This document shows, in pieces, positions 25,283 to 33,841 of a stretch of 35,390 bases of DNA (position 1 is its first letter; each line of letters opens with the position of its first letter). Position numbers and translations under genes: made by a program. A model generated the notes under the pieces. That model made no database searches and was not told where the DNA came from. It was given only the letters and a program-made list of their open reading frames with translations. This DNA comes from an uncultured Ectothiorhodospiraceae bacterium (GTDB lineage Bacteria; Pseudomonadota; Gammaproteobacteria; UBA9214), in contig CAMYIX010000008.1 of the NCBI GenBank assembly GCA_947258615.1, positions 1-35,390 of the forward strand, in the 5' to 3' direction.

Positions 25283-25675
25283 ATGAATGAAGATTGGCTT
25301 GATGAAATAAAATGGACGGCGGACGGGCTGGTGCCCGCCATTGCCCAGGATGCGCAGGACGGTGCCATACTGATGGTTGCCTGGATGAACCGCGAGGCGC
25401 TGCAGCTCACAGCCCGCAACGGCCGGGCGGTATACTGGTCGCGCTCGCGGAAGAAGCTGTGGCACAAGGGCGAGGAGTCCGGGCATGAACAGGTGGTAAA
25501 AGAGATCCGGCTCGACTGCGACAACGATGTCATCATGCTACAGGTGGAACAACGCGGCGGTATCGCCTGTCATACAGGACGACGCAGCTGTTTCTTCCAG
25601 CGCCTAGAGGGTGACCGCTGGGTATCTGTAGAGCCGGTGTTGAAGGATCCTGACGACATTTATAAAAAGGGCTGA
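25283..25675 (+). CDS. hisI: Phosphoribosyl-AMP cyclohydrolase
   Basis: Third step of histidine synthesis, a zinc- and magnesium-dependent ring opening. 130 residues, separate from HisE as in many proteobacteria. Signatures are [32 protein letters not shown], the metal site RLDCDND, and [14 protein letters not shown] with the zinc cysteines. No Shine-Dalgarno sequence is visible before ATG 25283, because a repeat unit ends only 14 bp upstream. hisE follows after 26 bp. Confidence 0.96.
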   Translation: MNEDWLDEIKWTADGLVPAIAQDAQDGAILMVAWMNREALQLTARNGRAVYWSRSRKKLWHKGEESGHEQVVKEIRLDCDNDVIMLQVEQRGGIACHTGRRSCFFQRLEGDRWVSVEPVLKDPDDIYKKG

Positions 25676-25701
25676 GTCTGCGTGCCTGGCCGGGTAATGA
25701 T

Positions 25702-26019
25702 ATGAGTACAACACTGGAAAAACTGGCCGCAGTCATCGAGGAGCGCAAGGCGGCTGAGCCTGAGACTTCGTATGTGGCCACCCTCTATCACAAGGGTATG
25801 GATGCCATCCTCAAGAAGGTCGGTGAAGAGGCCACCGAGACGGTAATCGCGGCCAAGGGCGATGACGATGAGCAGCTGGTCTATGAAACGGCTGACTTGT
25901 GGTTCCATACCCTGGTCATGCTGGCGGCCCGGGACCTGGGCCCGGCGGATGTGCTGGCAGAGCTGGAAAGGCGCTTTGGCCTTTCCGGTATTGATGAGAA
26001 GGCGGCGCGTACCAAATAG
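25702..26019 (+). CDS. hisE: Phosphoribosyl-ATP pyrophosphatase
   Basis: Second step of histidine synthesis, releasing pyrophosphate from phosphoribosyl-ATP. 105 residues, an all-helical MazG-like fold. Key residues appear in [20 protein letters not shown] and [20 protein letters not shown], with metal-binding Glu/Asp clusters. It follows hisI by 26 bp and precedes tatA by 59 bp. The his-tat linkage is widespread in beta- and gammaproteobacteria. Confidence 0.96.
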   Translation: MSTTLEKLAAVIEERKAAEPETSYVATLYHKGMDAILKKVGEEATETVIAAKGDDDEQLVYETADLWFHTLVMLAARDLGPADVLAELERRFGLSGIDEKAARTK

Positions 26020-26078
26020 CGCAGCGTGATAATTAACGCCTGGCCCCGGGGCCGGCTGACGATTCTGGAGAGTGGAAT

Positions 26079-26309
26079 ATGGGTATCAGTATCTGGCAAT
26101 TATTAATCATCCTGGCGATCGTCCTGGTCCTGTTCGGCGCCAAGCGTCTGCGCAATGTCGGTTCGGACCTGGGTGGCGCGATCAAGGGCTTCAAGCAATC
26201 CATGCGCGAAGGTGAGGAAGAGGCCGGCGCCGACGAGAAGCTGGACAGCAAGGAAGGCGGTCACGTGATCGAGGGCGAGGTCAGCGAACGCGACAAGCAC
26301 AAGGTCTAG
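26079..26309 (+). CDS. tatA: Sec-independent translocase subunit TatA
   Basis: Forms the pore-like oligomer that moves folded proteins carrying twin-arginine signals across the inner membrane. 76 residues: one N-terminal membrane helix ([20 protein letters not shown], 4-23) with the conserved FG hinge, an amphipathic helix ([14 protein letters not shown]) and an acidic tail. A GGAG site precedes the ATG. The gap before it contains the perfect 12-bp palindrome GGCCCCGGGGCC at 26042-26053. Confidence 0.95.
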   Translation: MGISIWQLLIILAIVLVLFGAKRLRNVGSDLGGAIKGFKQSMREGEEEAGADEKLDSKEGGHVIEGEVSERDKHKV

Positions 26310-26345
26310 GGCTGGTGCGCCCGTCTGCCTGCGGCGGATCTGACT

Positions 26346-26702
26346 ATGTTCGATATCGGTTTCTGGGAAGTTATTTTCATAATGATAATCACCCTGCTTG
26401 TGGTGGGGCCCGAGCGCCTGCCCAAAGTGGCGCGCACGGCGGGGCTGTGGGTGGGCAAGATCCGCGGCTTCGTGACCTCGGTCAAGGCGGACATCGACAA
26501 GGAACTGGCGACGGAAGAGCTCAAGCGCACGCTCGCCAAGCAGGCCTCGCTGCCCGGGCTTGAAGAGATTGTCGAGGAGACAAAATCTGCACTGTCGCTG
26601 GATAATGTCCCGGGAACAGACGGGGCGCCGGAAGCGGGCAAGACCGTAAGCGACCCGGGCAAGAGCGTTACCCACGAAGTGCCGGATGTCAAAAAGTCCT
26701 AG
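26346..26702 (+). CDS. tatB: Sec-independent translocase subunit TatB
   Basis: Works with TatC as the twin-arginine signal receptor. 118 residues with [21 protein letters not shown] (membrane helix), the conserved Glu in [14 protein letters not shown] at the hinge and a long amphipathic helix ([21 protein letters not shown]), then a variable tail. Longer than TatA and lacking the TatA FGAKRL hinge. Its last 17 nt overlap tatC. Confidence 0.95.
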   Translation: MFDIGFWEVIFIMIITLLVVGPERLPKVARTAGLWVGKIRGFVTSVKADIDKELATEELKRTLAKQASLPGLEEIVEETKSALSLDNVPGTDGAPEAGKTVSDPGKSVTHEVPDVKKS

Positions 26703-27549
26703 GCAAGACGATTCCCCGGTGGACAACGGGGAACAGCCGTTTATCTCCCACCTGGTCGAGTTGCGCGATCGCCTGTTGCGTATCGTGCTGGTCGTGGCGC
26801 TGGTCTTCCTGGCGCTGGTACCCTTCGCTAACATCCTGTTTTCCACGCTCTCCGGCCCGCTGACGGCGCATCTGCCGGAAGGCAGCAGCATGGTGGCCAT
26901 CGAGGTCGCCTCACCCTTCCTGACGCCATTCAAGCTGTCGCTGGTGCTGGCGGTGTTCATTGCCATGCCGTTTCTGCTCTACCAGGTATGGGCCTTTGTT
27001 GCCCCCGGCCTGTACCGGCATGAGCGTCGCCTGGTTGTGCCGCTGATGGTGTCGAGTACGGCCCTGTTCTATGCCGGCGCCGCCTTTGCCTACTTTGTCG
27101 TATTCCCGCTGGTATTCAAGTTCCTTACCTCCACGGCACCCGAGGGGGTGGCGGTAATGACAGATATCAGCCGATACCTGGACTTTGTCCTGACCCTTTT
27201 CTTCGCCTTTGGCCTGGCCTTCGAGGTCCCGGTCCTGACGGTGCTGCTGGTTTGGACCGGCATGGCGACACAGGACGGCCTGCGCGAGAAGCGCCCCTAC
27301 ATTATCGTGGGGGCCTTTGTAGTGGGCATGCTGCTGACTCCGCCGGATATTATCTCGCAGACCCTGCTGGCCGTTCCTGTGCTGTTGTTGTTCGAACTGG
27401 GTATCATCTTTTCAGGCTGGTTCATTAACCAGAAGGCAGCAGATGACGAAAATGCAGCCGAAACGGACGACGCTGATTACACGCCGCTGTCCGAGGCAGA
27501 GATGGATGCCGAGCTGGATCGCATCGATTCCGAGGAAGAGGGGCGCTAG
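26686..27549 (+). CDS. tatC: Sec-independent translocase subunit TatC
   Basis: Polytopic receptor for twin-arginine signal peptides. 287 residues with six membrane helices. Signatures are [15 protein letters not shown] near 19, [37 protein letters not shown] and [12 protein letters not shown] with the functional Glu, then [13 protein letters not shown]. The acidic C-terminus ([16 protein letters not shown]) is longer than in E. coli (258 residues). It overlaps tatB by 17 nt. A hairpin-forming GCCGAT/ATCGGC pair follows the stop but has no U-tract. Confidence 0.97.
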   Translation: MSKSPRQDDSPVDNGEQPFISHLVELRDRLLRIVLVVALVFLALVPFANILFSTLSGPLTAHLPEGSSMVAIEVASPFLTPFKLSLVLAVFIAMPFLLYQVWAFVAPGLYRHERRLVVPLMVSSTALFYAGAAFAYFVVFPLVFKFLTSTAPEGVAVMTDISRYLDFVLTLFFAFGLAFEVPVLTVLLVWTGMATQDGLREKRPYIIVGAFVVGMLLTPPDIISQTLLAVPVLLLFELGIIFSGWFINQKAADDENAAETDDADYTPLSEAEMDAELDRIDSEEEGR

Positions 27550-27650
27550 CCGATACTTCCTGCCGGGCATCGGCTGATGAAGCCGGTCTGCGGGAATCTG
27601 GAAAATTTGCTGCGCGACTTACCTGGGAACTCTGATTAATTGATAGGCTG

Positions 27651-27734
27651 CGTCATTGCGAGCGTAGCGAAGCAATCTCCCGGGAAAACAATCAATCAGT
27701 AAAAGATTACTTCGTCACCGGCCGCTCCCGGCAC
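27651..27734. repeat. Palindromic CGTCATTGCGAG-type element, right arm eroded
   Basis: The left arm (27651-27678) is intact, starting CGTCATTGCGAGCG and ending GAAGCAATCT. The centre ATCAATCAGT (27691-27700) and AAGATTACTTCGTC are shared with the copy at 1159. The right end is diverged (CCGGCCGCTCCCGGC instead of the expected complement). It lies in the 270-bp gap between convergent tatC and the GGDEF-EAL gene, which holds nothing else I can support. Confidence 0.7.
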
Positions 27735-27819
27735 CTGCCTCCGTGCAGTCATACCTCCCGCGGCACCTGGACAATCCTGGATATCATTTTCCCCGCGATG
27801 AGGATGCATCAGACCTTCA

Positions 27820-30759
27820 CTAGCGCTTGCCGGCAGTTGCCTTCAGTCGCACGGGTATGTCGTCGCCGCTGTCGGACAGGTCGACCTTGACGGGGTCGCC
27901 AAACAGGCCGATTTCCATGGGCGCGGGCCTGGCTACGGCGTAGCCCTGTGCATAATCGACACCGATATCCCTGACCGCATACAACGTGGCCTTGTCCTCG
28001 ACAAACTCGGCGATGGTCTTGATGTTCATGGTGTGGCCGATCTGGTTGATGGCCTTGACCATTGCCAGATCGATATTGTCTTTCATCATGTTCTGCACGA
28101 AGCAGCCATCGAGTTTGAGGTAGTCGACCGACAGGTTCTTGAGGTAACTGAAGGAACTCAGTCCGACACCGAAGTCATCCAGCGCGAAGCGGCAGCCCAT
28201 CTCCCTGAGCATGGCAATCATTCTGGAGGCCTGGCTCAGGTTCGCGATCACCGCGGTCTCGGTAATCTCGAAGCACAACAGACCTGGTGTAATGCCGCTG
28301 TCATTGATCTGGTTTACCAGGAAGTCCATGAACCTGTCGTCCGAGAGCGAGTGACCGGACAGGTTGATACAGCAGGTGCTCATCCGCTGGCTGATCTTGC
28401 GTATGTCCAGGTTAAGCATGTTGAATGTGTTTTCGATGACCCAGCGGTCAACGGCGGGCATCAGGCCATAGCGTTCGGCTGAAGGTATAAACGCACCGGA
28501 ACCCACCAGGTCGTTGTTTTCGTCCAGCATCCTGATAAGGACCTCGCCGTGTATTAGGTTTTCCTCGCCTGCTGCCGGTTTGAGTTTCGCAATCGGCTGG
28601 AAAAACAGCCTGAAGCGGTTCTCCTCTAGTACGTTCTGGATGCGTTGTACCCACTGCATATGACCATGACGCTCGACAATGGCCTTGTCGTTGGCCTCGA
28701 AAATATGTGTGCGATTCCTTCCGTACTCCTTGGCGACATAACAGGCGGAGTCGGCCGCGCTCATGACATCTGTCATGGTGCCGCTGTCCGGGGTGATCGC
28801 CACCAGGCCGATGCTGGCGCCGACCCTGAACGGCTTGTCGTTCCAGAGGAAGCGGAACTCATCGACGATCTTGCGCAATTGCTCTGCCGGTTCAAGTGCG
28901 TTTTCGATCGAGCAGCCTTCCAGCAGGATGCCGAATTCGTCTCCGCCCAGGCGCGCAAGCGTGTCTGCCTCGCGCAGTTCCATGCGCAGTCTGACGGTCA
29001 GCTGCTTGAGCAGCTCGTCACCGGCAGTGTGACCACAGGTGTCATTGACTACCTTGAAGTTGTCCAGGTCCATATAGCAGAGGGTATGACGAGTGCCTTC
29101 ACTGCAGGCGATCTCCAGCGCCTGGCTGATGCGGTGCTCGAATTCACGCCGGTTGATCAGCCCGGTGAGCGAGTCATGGGTGGCCTGATACGACATCTTC
29201 TTGGCCAGGCCGCGCAGTTCGGTTACGTCATGGAAGACAAGTACGGTACCGATGACCTCCTTGCTGGAATCCCTGATGGGCGAGGCGTTGACCTCGATTG
29301 ACATACGTTTGTTTGTATAGCGATGGATCAGCAGCAGGTGGCCGGCAATAATGGCGCTCCTGCCCTGGTTCAGGCAGAGTTCGACGGGGCTGGGCGGCGT
29401 ATCGAGGGTATTCTCATCGATAATCTTGAGCACTTTCATTATCGGTTTTCCGCGCGCCTCATCAAGCTTCCAGCCGGTTGCCTGCTCGGCCACAGTGTTC
29501 ATGTAGTCGACGAGACCCTGGGTGTCCGTTGTGATGACCCCGTCACCGATGGAGCACAGGGTGATATGGGCGCGCTCTTTTTCCTTGTGTAATTCCTTTT
29601 TCGTATGCTTGAGCATCGTGATATCGCGCATGGTACCTTCCACGCCGACTATCTCTCCCTGTTCGTTGTACTTGTAGTGGGCGTTTTCCGCTACCCAGAC
29701 ATGCGAGCCATCCTTGTGCTGCAGTTTTTTCTCGAAGTGCTGCAGGCGTCCGTAGTTCGTTTCCAGGGTATTGATGAAGTCCTCGTGGTCCGCGTTGCGG
29801 GCGTACAGAGACGTAATGCAGGTGTCTGTGATTTCCTTGAGCCGGTACCCCAGCAGCTGTTCTATCGAGGGAGTGGCCCAGAGGACGCTGCCATCGATAT
29901 CGATCTGGTAAATGGTGTCCTGTATGTTCTCGAAAATCGCTGACATGCGCTGTTCGGAGGCATGGATGCGTTCCTGCGCCAGCTGGCGTTCCATGATCTC
30001 CTTGTGCAGTTTTTCACTGGACTTCTCGGCGTGGTTCTTTGCGCGCTCGGCCGCTTCCCGGGCGATGACCAGTTTGCGTATCAGTTCGGTGTTGTTGGCG
30101 CCGATGCTGTAGGACTTGTCCAGGATGTGACGCATGGTCCATGCAGAAGTGATGATCAGCGTGGTATAGATGATCGAGGTCGTCCCCAGGGCCAGATCTA
30201 TCAGGCCCCCCTGGTAGAAGAACCAGGCCGTTATGGGTGTCAGGGCGGGAACCACGAAGGCAGCAACAGTCCCCGGTGATGACTGCATGGATATATAGGC
30301 CGTGAGCGCGGCCCCTGCCAGGACAAACATGACAAAGATCTGGTGTGATTGTTCGCCGTATACGGCGGCAATTACACCCAGTGCACCCCAGCAGACCCCG
30401 GAGATCACTGCGCCGAATATATATTCCCCTCCCCAGATCCGGTCCTGATCGGATTCACTGTCCATTTTCATGCCGGTAATGAACAGCGAGCGGACCCCGA
30501 CGCTGAGAATTATGGCCATGGTCCAGCCGAGCATGAGGTTCGGTGGCGTGAGTTTCCAGAATAACGTCGAAATGACCGCCGCGATCGCGATGCTTGCCAG
30601 CAGCTCTGTTTTCACCTGCCGCTGGAGTATGCTGATCTGGTCGGTGCGGAACTTGTGGCGGGCCAGGTTCTCGGTGTTACTGATCGAGGCCTGATTGACG
30701 GAATCGTATTCATCATGCAGGTGTAACGGTGACGATTCTTGTTTGTCGCTGATGGCCAT
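27820..30759 (-). CDS. Membrane PAS-PAS-GGDEF-EAL cyclic-di-GMP regulator
   Basis: 979 residues. Six hydrophobic helices fill about 50-215 (for example ASIAIAAVISTLFWKL and FGAVISGVCWGALGVIAAVY). A charged, probably coiled segment (about 225-275), PAS 1 (about 275-390, ending GVEGTMRDIT), PAS 2 (about 395-520), the GGDEF domain and the EAL domain (about 725-965) follow. The GGDEF motif itself (605-609, ARLGGDEFGILLEG) is intact, so cyclic-di-GMP synthesis is possible. In EAL the motif is EVL (Glu739), with FEITETA, LDDFGVGLSSFSYL, LKLDG and FVEDKATL; the main metal and catalytic acids look kept, so phosphodiesterase activity is also possible. Which activity dominates cannot be read. The gene stands alone, convergent to tatC. 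Confidence 0.94.
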   Translation of the reverse strand: MAISDKQESSPLHLHDEYDSVNQASISNTENLARHKFRTDQISILQRQVKTELLASIAIAAVISTLFWKLTPPNLMLGWTMAIILSVGVRSLFITGMKMDSESDQDRIWGGEYIFGAVISGVCWGALGVIAAVYGEQSHQIFVMFVLAGAALTAYISMQSSPGTVAAFVVPALTPITAWFFYQGGLIDLALGTTSIIYTTLIITSAWTMRHILDKSYSIGANNTELIRKLVIAREAAERAKNHAEKSSEKLHKEIMERQLAQERIHASEQRMSAIFENIQDTIYQIDIDGSVLWATPSIEQLLGYRLKEITDTCITSLYARNADHEDFINTLETNYGRLQHFEKKLQHKDGSHVWVAENAHYKYNEQGEIVGVEGTMRDITMLKHTKKELHKEKERAHITLCSIGDGVITTDTQGLVDYMNTVAEQATGWKLDEARGKPIMKVLKIIDENTLDTPPSPVELCLNQGRSAIIAGHLLLIHRYTNKRMSIEVNASPIRDSSKEVIGTVLVFHDVTELRGLAKKMSYQATHDSLTGLINRREFEHRISQALEIACSEGTRHTLCYMDLDNFKVVNDTCGHTAGDELLKQLTVRLRMELREADTLARLGGDEFGILLEGCSIENALEPAEQLRKIVDEFRFLWNDKPFRVGASIGLVAITPDSGTMTDVMSAADSACYVAKEYGRNRTHIFEANDKAIVERHGHMQWVQRIQNVLEENRFRLFFQPIAKLKPAAGEENLIHGEVLIRMLDENNDLVGSGAFIPSAERYGLMPAVDRWVIENTFNMLNLDIRKISQRMSTCCINLSGHSLSDDRFMDFLVNQINDSGITPGLLCFEITETAVIANLSQASRMIAMLREMGCRFALDDFGVGLSSFSYLKNLSVDYLKLDGCFVQNMMKDNIDLAMVKAINQIGHTMNIKTIAEFVEDKATLYAVRDIGVDYAQGYAVARPAPMEIGLFGDPVKVDLSDSGDDIPVRLKATAGKR

Positions 30760-30938
30760 TGAGTCATGTCGTCCGGTCAGTAGGTTTCCTGCATGGGTGA
30801 ACGCCGTTCCTGTTATAAGGTACGGTCGCTACACAGTAGAAATCGGGCAACGGGCGGTAAACTTTAGTAATTTACCTGTCCGTCCGGGGGCATTTGGTTG
30901 TCCGGGGGGAGGAGATCCCGGCCACGCGTCTGAAACGG

Positions 30939-30956
30939 TATAATTACGTAATTATA
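30939..30956. promoter_or_regulatory. 18-bp perfect palindrome, possible operator
   Basis: TATAATTACGTAATTATA is perfectly self-complementary and contains TATAAT on both strands. It lies in the 458-bp divergent gap between the GGDEF-EAL gene and the decayed cyclophilin gene. It could be a dimeric repressor site or a pair of divergent -10 boxes; no matching -35 is clear on either strand. The rest of 30760-31217 shows no convincing gene; a 76-codon reading there lacks any features. Confidence 0.4.
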
Positions 30957-31217
30957 TCAACAGGATGGATCAGGTCTGCTGGCCTGCAGTGCCACCATCG
31001 TCAGAGGATTGCCGCTCACGGATATGATTCCAGTCGAGCATGGCGGTTTGCTTCCGGTTGGCTGGCCAATTACCTGTCGATGGCCAAAAGCGCAGACCAC
31101 ATGTTGCTTTCAACCGGTTTCTGAGGCCCGTGGTGCGACAGAAAAGTCTTTAGGGTAGGTTGGTATTTATCTTCGTCGTCCCTTCATTATTCAAGTCAGC
31201 AATAAGCAGAGCCAGCT

Positions 31218-32279
31218 ATGGAACCCATTAACCGGAACAAGGCGGGTATGTTCTCTTGCCTGTTAACAATACTGTTACTACCCGGCCTATTGATGCCGCT
31301 GCAATCGAGCGCCAACGAGGTTGTCAGGATTGAAACTGACCTGGGCGTGATCAAGCTCGAGCTTTTCTCCGAAGACGCCCCCTTGCTTCCAGAACGGCGG
31401 GTTTACCGTATTCGGCCAGGTCATAGAAGACGGCATGACGGTAGTGGACACCATAGCGGCGTTGGAGCGCTGTGAAAGCATACCGTATGACAACTGCGTC
31501 AACACCAGCCTGCAGCTGGACCTGGGTCCGACACCGTTCGTGGATGTAGTGGCAAACCAGGATATCCAGCCCGGGAACCTGGCCCGTATTAACCGGATCA
31601 TACTGGGCGCTGACAGCGACGGGATCTCTGACACCGAAGAGGATGGGCATCCGGATGGCGGTGATGGTAACAGTGACGGTACGCCCGATGCCTTGCAGGA
31701 TAATGTGGTCTCGTTCGCCGATACAAATGAGAACTACATCACCATGGCGGTTGATCCCGGGGTGGCGTTCGAGTCTGTCAGCAGCGTGGATTCAACATTC
31801 GTGTTTTTCAGCAGTCCGCCTTCAATATTACCGGTATAGCTACCGGGGGAGCGGTCGCTGTGAGCATGATCCTGCCAGAGGGGGAGGCCCCGGTGACCTA
31901 TTACAAGTTTGGGTCCACACCAGATAATGCGGCACCGCACTGGTACGAATTTCTCTACGACGGCGAAACCGGCGCTGAGATCAACAACAACGTCATCACG
32001 CTGCACTTCGTCGATGGCAAGCGCGGTGACTCTGATCTGGATGCAACCAACGGCGTGATAGCCGATCCTGGCGGTCCGGCGGTGGCCGCACCGGTCACTG
32101 GCGCGCAAGATAGCGGGGGTGGCTGCAGCCTGGGCAGGGTTGATGCCCGGCCGTCACAGGCGGGTGCCTGGTGGTTGCTTTTGTCTATGCTGCTGCTTGT
32201 GAAGCTGCGTGGCGTGTATACGCAGCGGCGACGCGCTGAGCGGACATGCAAATACAAGGGGAAATCCGCAGTGCACTGA
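31218..32279 (+). pseudogene. Decayed cyclophilin / choice-of-anchor-U surface protein with C-terminal sorting tail
   Basis: Three pieces in alternating frames. Piece 1 (31218 to about 31382): signal peptide (LLTILLLPGLLMPLQSSANE) and the start of a cyclophilin domain (VVRIETDLGVIKLELFSEDAP). Piece 2 (about 31390 to 31800) resumes in another frame with QNGGFTVFGQVIEDGMTVVD, the late part of the same domain, so about 90 core residues are missing at the junction. An acidic linker (GADSDGISDTEEDGHPDGG) follows. Piece 3 (about 31803 to 32279), back in the first frame, is a choice-of-anchor-U-like domain (YYKFGSTPDNAAPHWYEFLY, ITLHFVDGKRGDSDLDATNG) and a Gly-rich GGGCSLG, hydrophobic helix and Arg-rich end, i.e. 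a CTERM-type sorting signal. The intact parent would be an exported, processed prolyl isomerase. Sequencing or assembly error remains an alternative for either junction. Confidence 0.8.
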
Positions 32280-32340
32280 TCCGGACGCTGTAGGTAGACA
32301 GGCCCTGATGGGGGACCAGGTTCACCCGGATTAGAGAGCA

Positions 32341-32389
32341 GTGCGGCCTTTGTGACAAGTGACAGGAGCTACCCGATTTGGCCGCACAG
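32341..32389. repeat. Inverted repeat before the sulfurtransferase gene
   Basis: GTGCGGCC (32341-32348) and GGCCGCAC (32382-32389) are perfect 8-bp inverted arms around 33 nt, 89 bp before the sulfurtransferase start. No U-tract follows. Role unknown; it may be a regulatory or structural site. The rest of 32280-32477 shows nothing else. Confidence 0.35.
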
Positions 32390-32477
32390 GTGATGAGGCT
32401 GACATTGCCCGGACTTCTCACTGATCAAGTACCCTCGGTTGTGCAGGTCGGTTCAAGCACCTAGTATTGAAGCCATA

Positions 32478-33329
32478 ATGGACACGCTCGTGACCACAGA
32501 TTGGCTGAGCCAGCATCTCGATGACCCGGACCTGGTGGTGCTGGACTGCACTGTACACACGCTGCTCGATGAAGGCGGAGACTTCGTCCGGAACGTGAGC
32601 GGCAGGGCCGACTACGACCACGGCCACATTCCGTCCGCCGGGTTCGCCGATCTTACCGGTGATCTCAGTGACAGCAGCAGCTCGCTTGAGTTCGCCGTCC
32701 CGACAGCGGAGCAGTTCTGTTCCGCCATGGGCGAACTGGGTGTCGGTGACCACTCCCGGGTGGTGCTTTACGATAGATCCCTGTCGGTGTGGGCTGCACG
32801 AGTGTGGTGGATGTTGCGCTGGGCCGGTTTCGACCGGGCGGCGCTCCTCGACGGCGGGCTGAAGGTCTGGACCGAAGAAGGTCGGCCACTTTCGACCGAG
32901 CCAGCCACCCGGCATGTGAAACAGCTCACGCCCGTCCCCCGACCGGGACTCATTGCAGACCGGGACGAGGTATTCGCCGCCATCAATAATGACACCGTTT
33001 GTCTCATCGATACCTTGCCGGGGCCCCTTTATCGGGGTGAGCAGCAGTCCCTCTACGGACGGCCTGGCCATATTCCCGGTGCTTTGAATATCTGCGCCGT
33101 TGACCTGCTTGACGAATCGGGACGCTACCGGCCGCTGGGCGAATTGGCCGCGTTACATGATGGTGACCGCAATGCCCGGAACATTACATACTGTGGCGGC
33201 GGGATCATGGCATCATCGAACGCCTTTATCATGACCCGCCTCGGTTTTACCGATGTCGCTGTTTACACCGCCTCCCTGCAGGAATGGGCCGCTGATCCCG
33301 CCAACCCGTTGGTGGTTGGGGCGTACTGA
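32478..33329 (+). CDS. Two-domain rhodanese-type sulfurtransferase (SseA-like)
   Basis: 283 residues from ATG 32478; an earlier start at 32439 would add 13 unrelated residues. There are two rhodanese domains. The N-terminal one (about 6-140) includes WLSQHLDDPDLVVLD and DGGLKVWTEEGRPL, with no Cys at its loop position (YDRSLSVWAAR). The C-terminal one carries Cys239 in the loop CGGGIMAS, preceded by RPGHIPGALNI. The CG-x-G loop start resembles mercaptopyruvate sulfurtransferases (CGSGVTA) more than thiosulfate rhodaneses (CRKGxT). It probably transfers sulfur from mercaptopyruvate or thiosulfate in the cytosol; substrate not determined. The gene stands alone between accessory sequences. Confidence 0.9.
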   Translation: MDTLVTTDWLSQHLDDPDLVVLDCTVHTLLDEGGDFVRNVSGRADYDHGHIPSAGFADLTGDLSDSSSSLEFAVPTAEQFCSAMGELGVGDHSRVVLYDRSLSVWAARVWWMLRWAGFDRAALLDGGLKVWTEEGRPLSTEPATRHVKQLTPVPRPGLIADRDEVFAAINNDTVCLIDTLPGPLYRGEQQSLYGRPGHIPGALNICAVDLLDESGRYRPLGELAALHDGDRNARNITYCGGGIMASSNAFIMTRLGFTDVAVYTASLQEWAADPANPLVVGAY

Positions 33330-33571
33330 GGCCGGCGGATGGAAAAGCCGTCACCGCATCCAGAGTGATGTGCGCACACGCTGGATAAATCGTTGTGATC
33401 ACTGGCCCGATTGCTGCGAAATACTACCGAACTCATACTTGCAGAAACTGGTGCCGGCCTACCACTGATGCAAATGATTGCGCCACTGCCTGTGGTAGCA
33501 TCTGCTTGGATCAGTCCTGTGCAACATCCAATACACTTTGCTTCAGCCACAACTTATGGGAGCCTCCGAGT

Positions 33572-33841
33572 ATGCGAATTTTAACCGCAATCACTTATAT
33601 CGCCATGGCAACACTTGTTAGCTCTTGTGATCGGCAGCAAACCGCGCCGGATATCGACCCCATGCTGGGAATTCACTGCTTTGAGAGTCACCGCGCCACA
33701 CTTCCGCCGGGAACCCAGTACGAGGGAATCGAGGAAGTGGCCGGGGGTCGCATCACCATAAGGATCATGAACGGGGTAGATGTTACGACTATGGATTGCG
33801 GACTGGGTCCGGATGGGGTGCTGCAGGCCACTGGCGGCTAA
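33572..33841 (+). CDS. Small predicted lipoprotein of unknown function
   Basis: 89 residues from ATG 33572, which has GGAG about 10 nt upstream. It begins MRILTAITYIAMATLVSSCD: a short signal peptide ending in lipobox VSSC, with acylated Cys19. Asp20 at position +2 is the classical inner-membrane retention signal in Enterobacteria. The mature part is small, with two further cysteines (HCFES and DCGLG) that could form a disulfide, and a stretch RITIRIMNGVDVTTMDC that looks like two beta strands. I do not recognise the family. It lies alone after the sulfurtransferase. The longer in-frame reading from 33395 adds 59 residues with no features. Confidence 0.6.
   Translation: MRILTAITYIAMATLVSSCDRQQTAPDIDPMLGIHCFESHRATLPPGTQYEGIEEVAGGRITIRIMNGVDVTTMDCGLGPDGVLQATGG

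Noticed and set aside
26042-26053. Perfect palindrome GGCCCCGGGGCC before tatA
   Set aside because: Short and pure G+C, easily formed by chance here, and it cannot form a hairpin with a reasonable loop.
27549-27574. GCCGAT/ATCGGC hairpin after tatC as a terminator
   Set aside because: The loop is 14 nt and there is no U-tract on either strand.
30894-31124. 76-residue reading before the decayed cyclophilin gene
   Set aside because: No ribosome site, no domain or signal features, and it spans the perfect palindrome.
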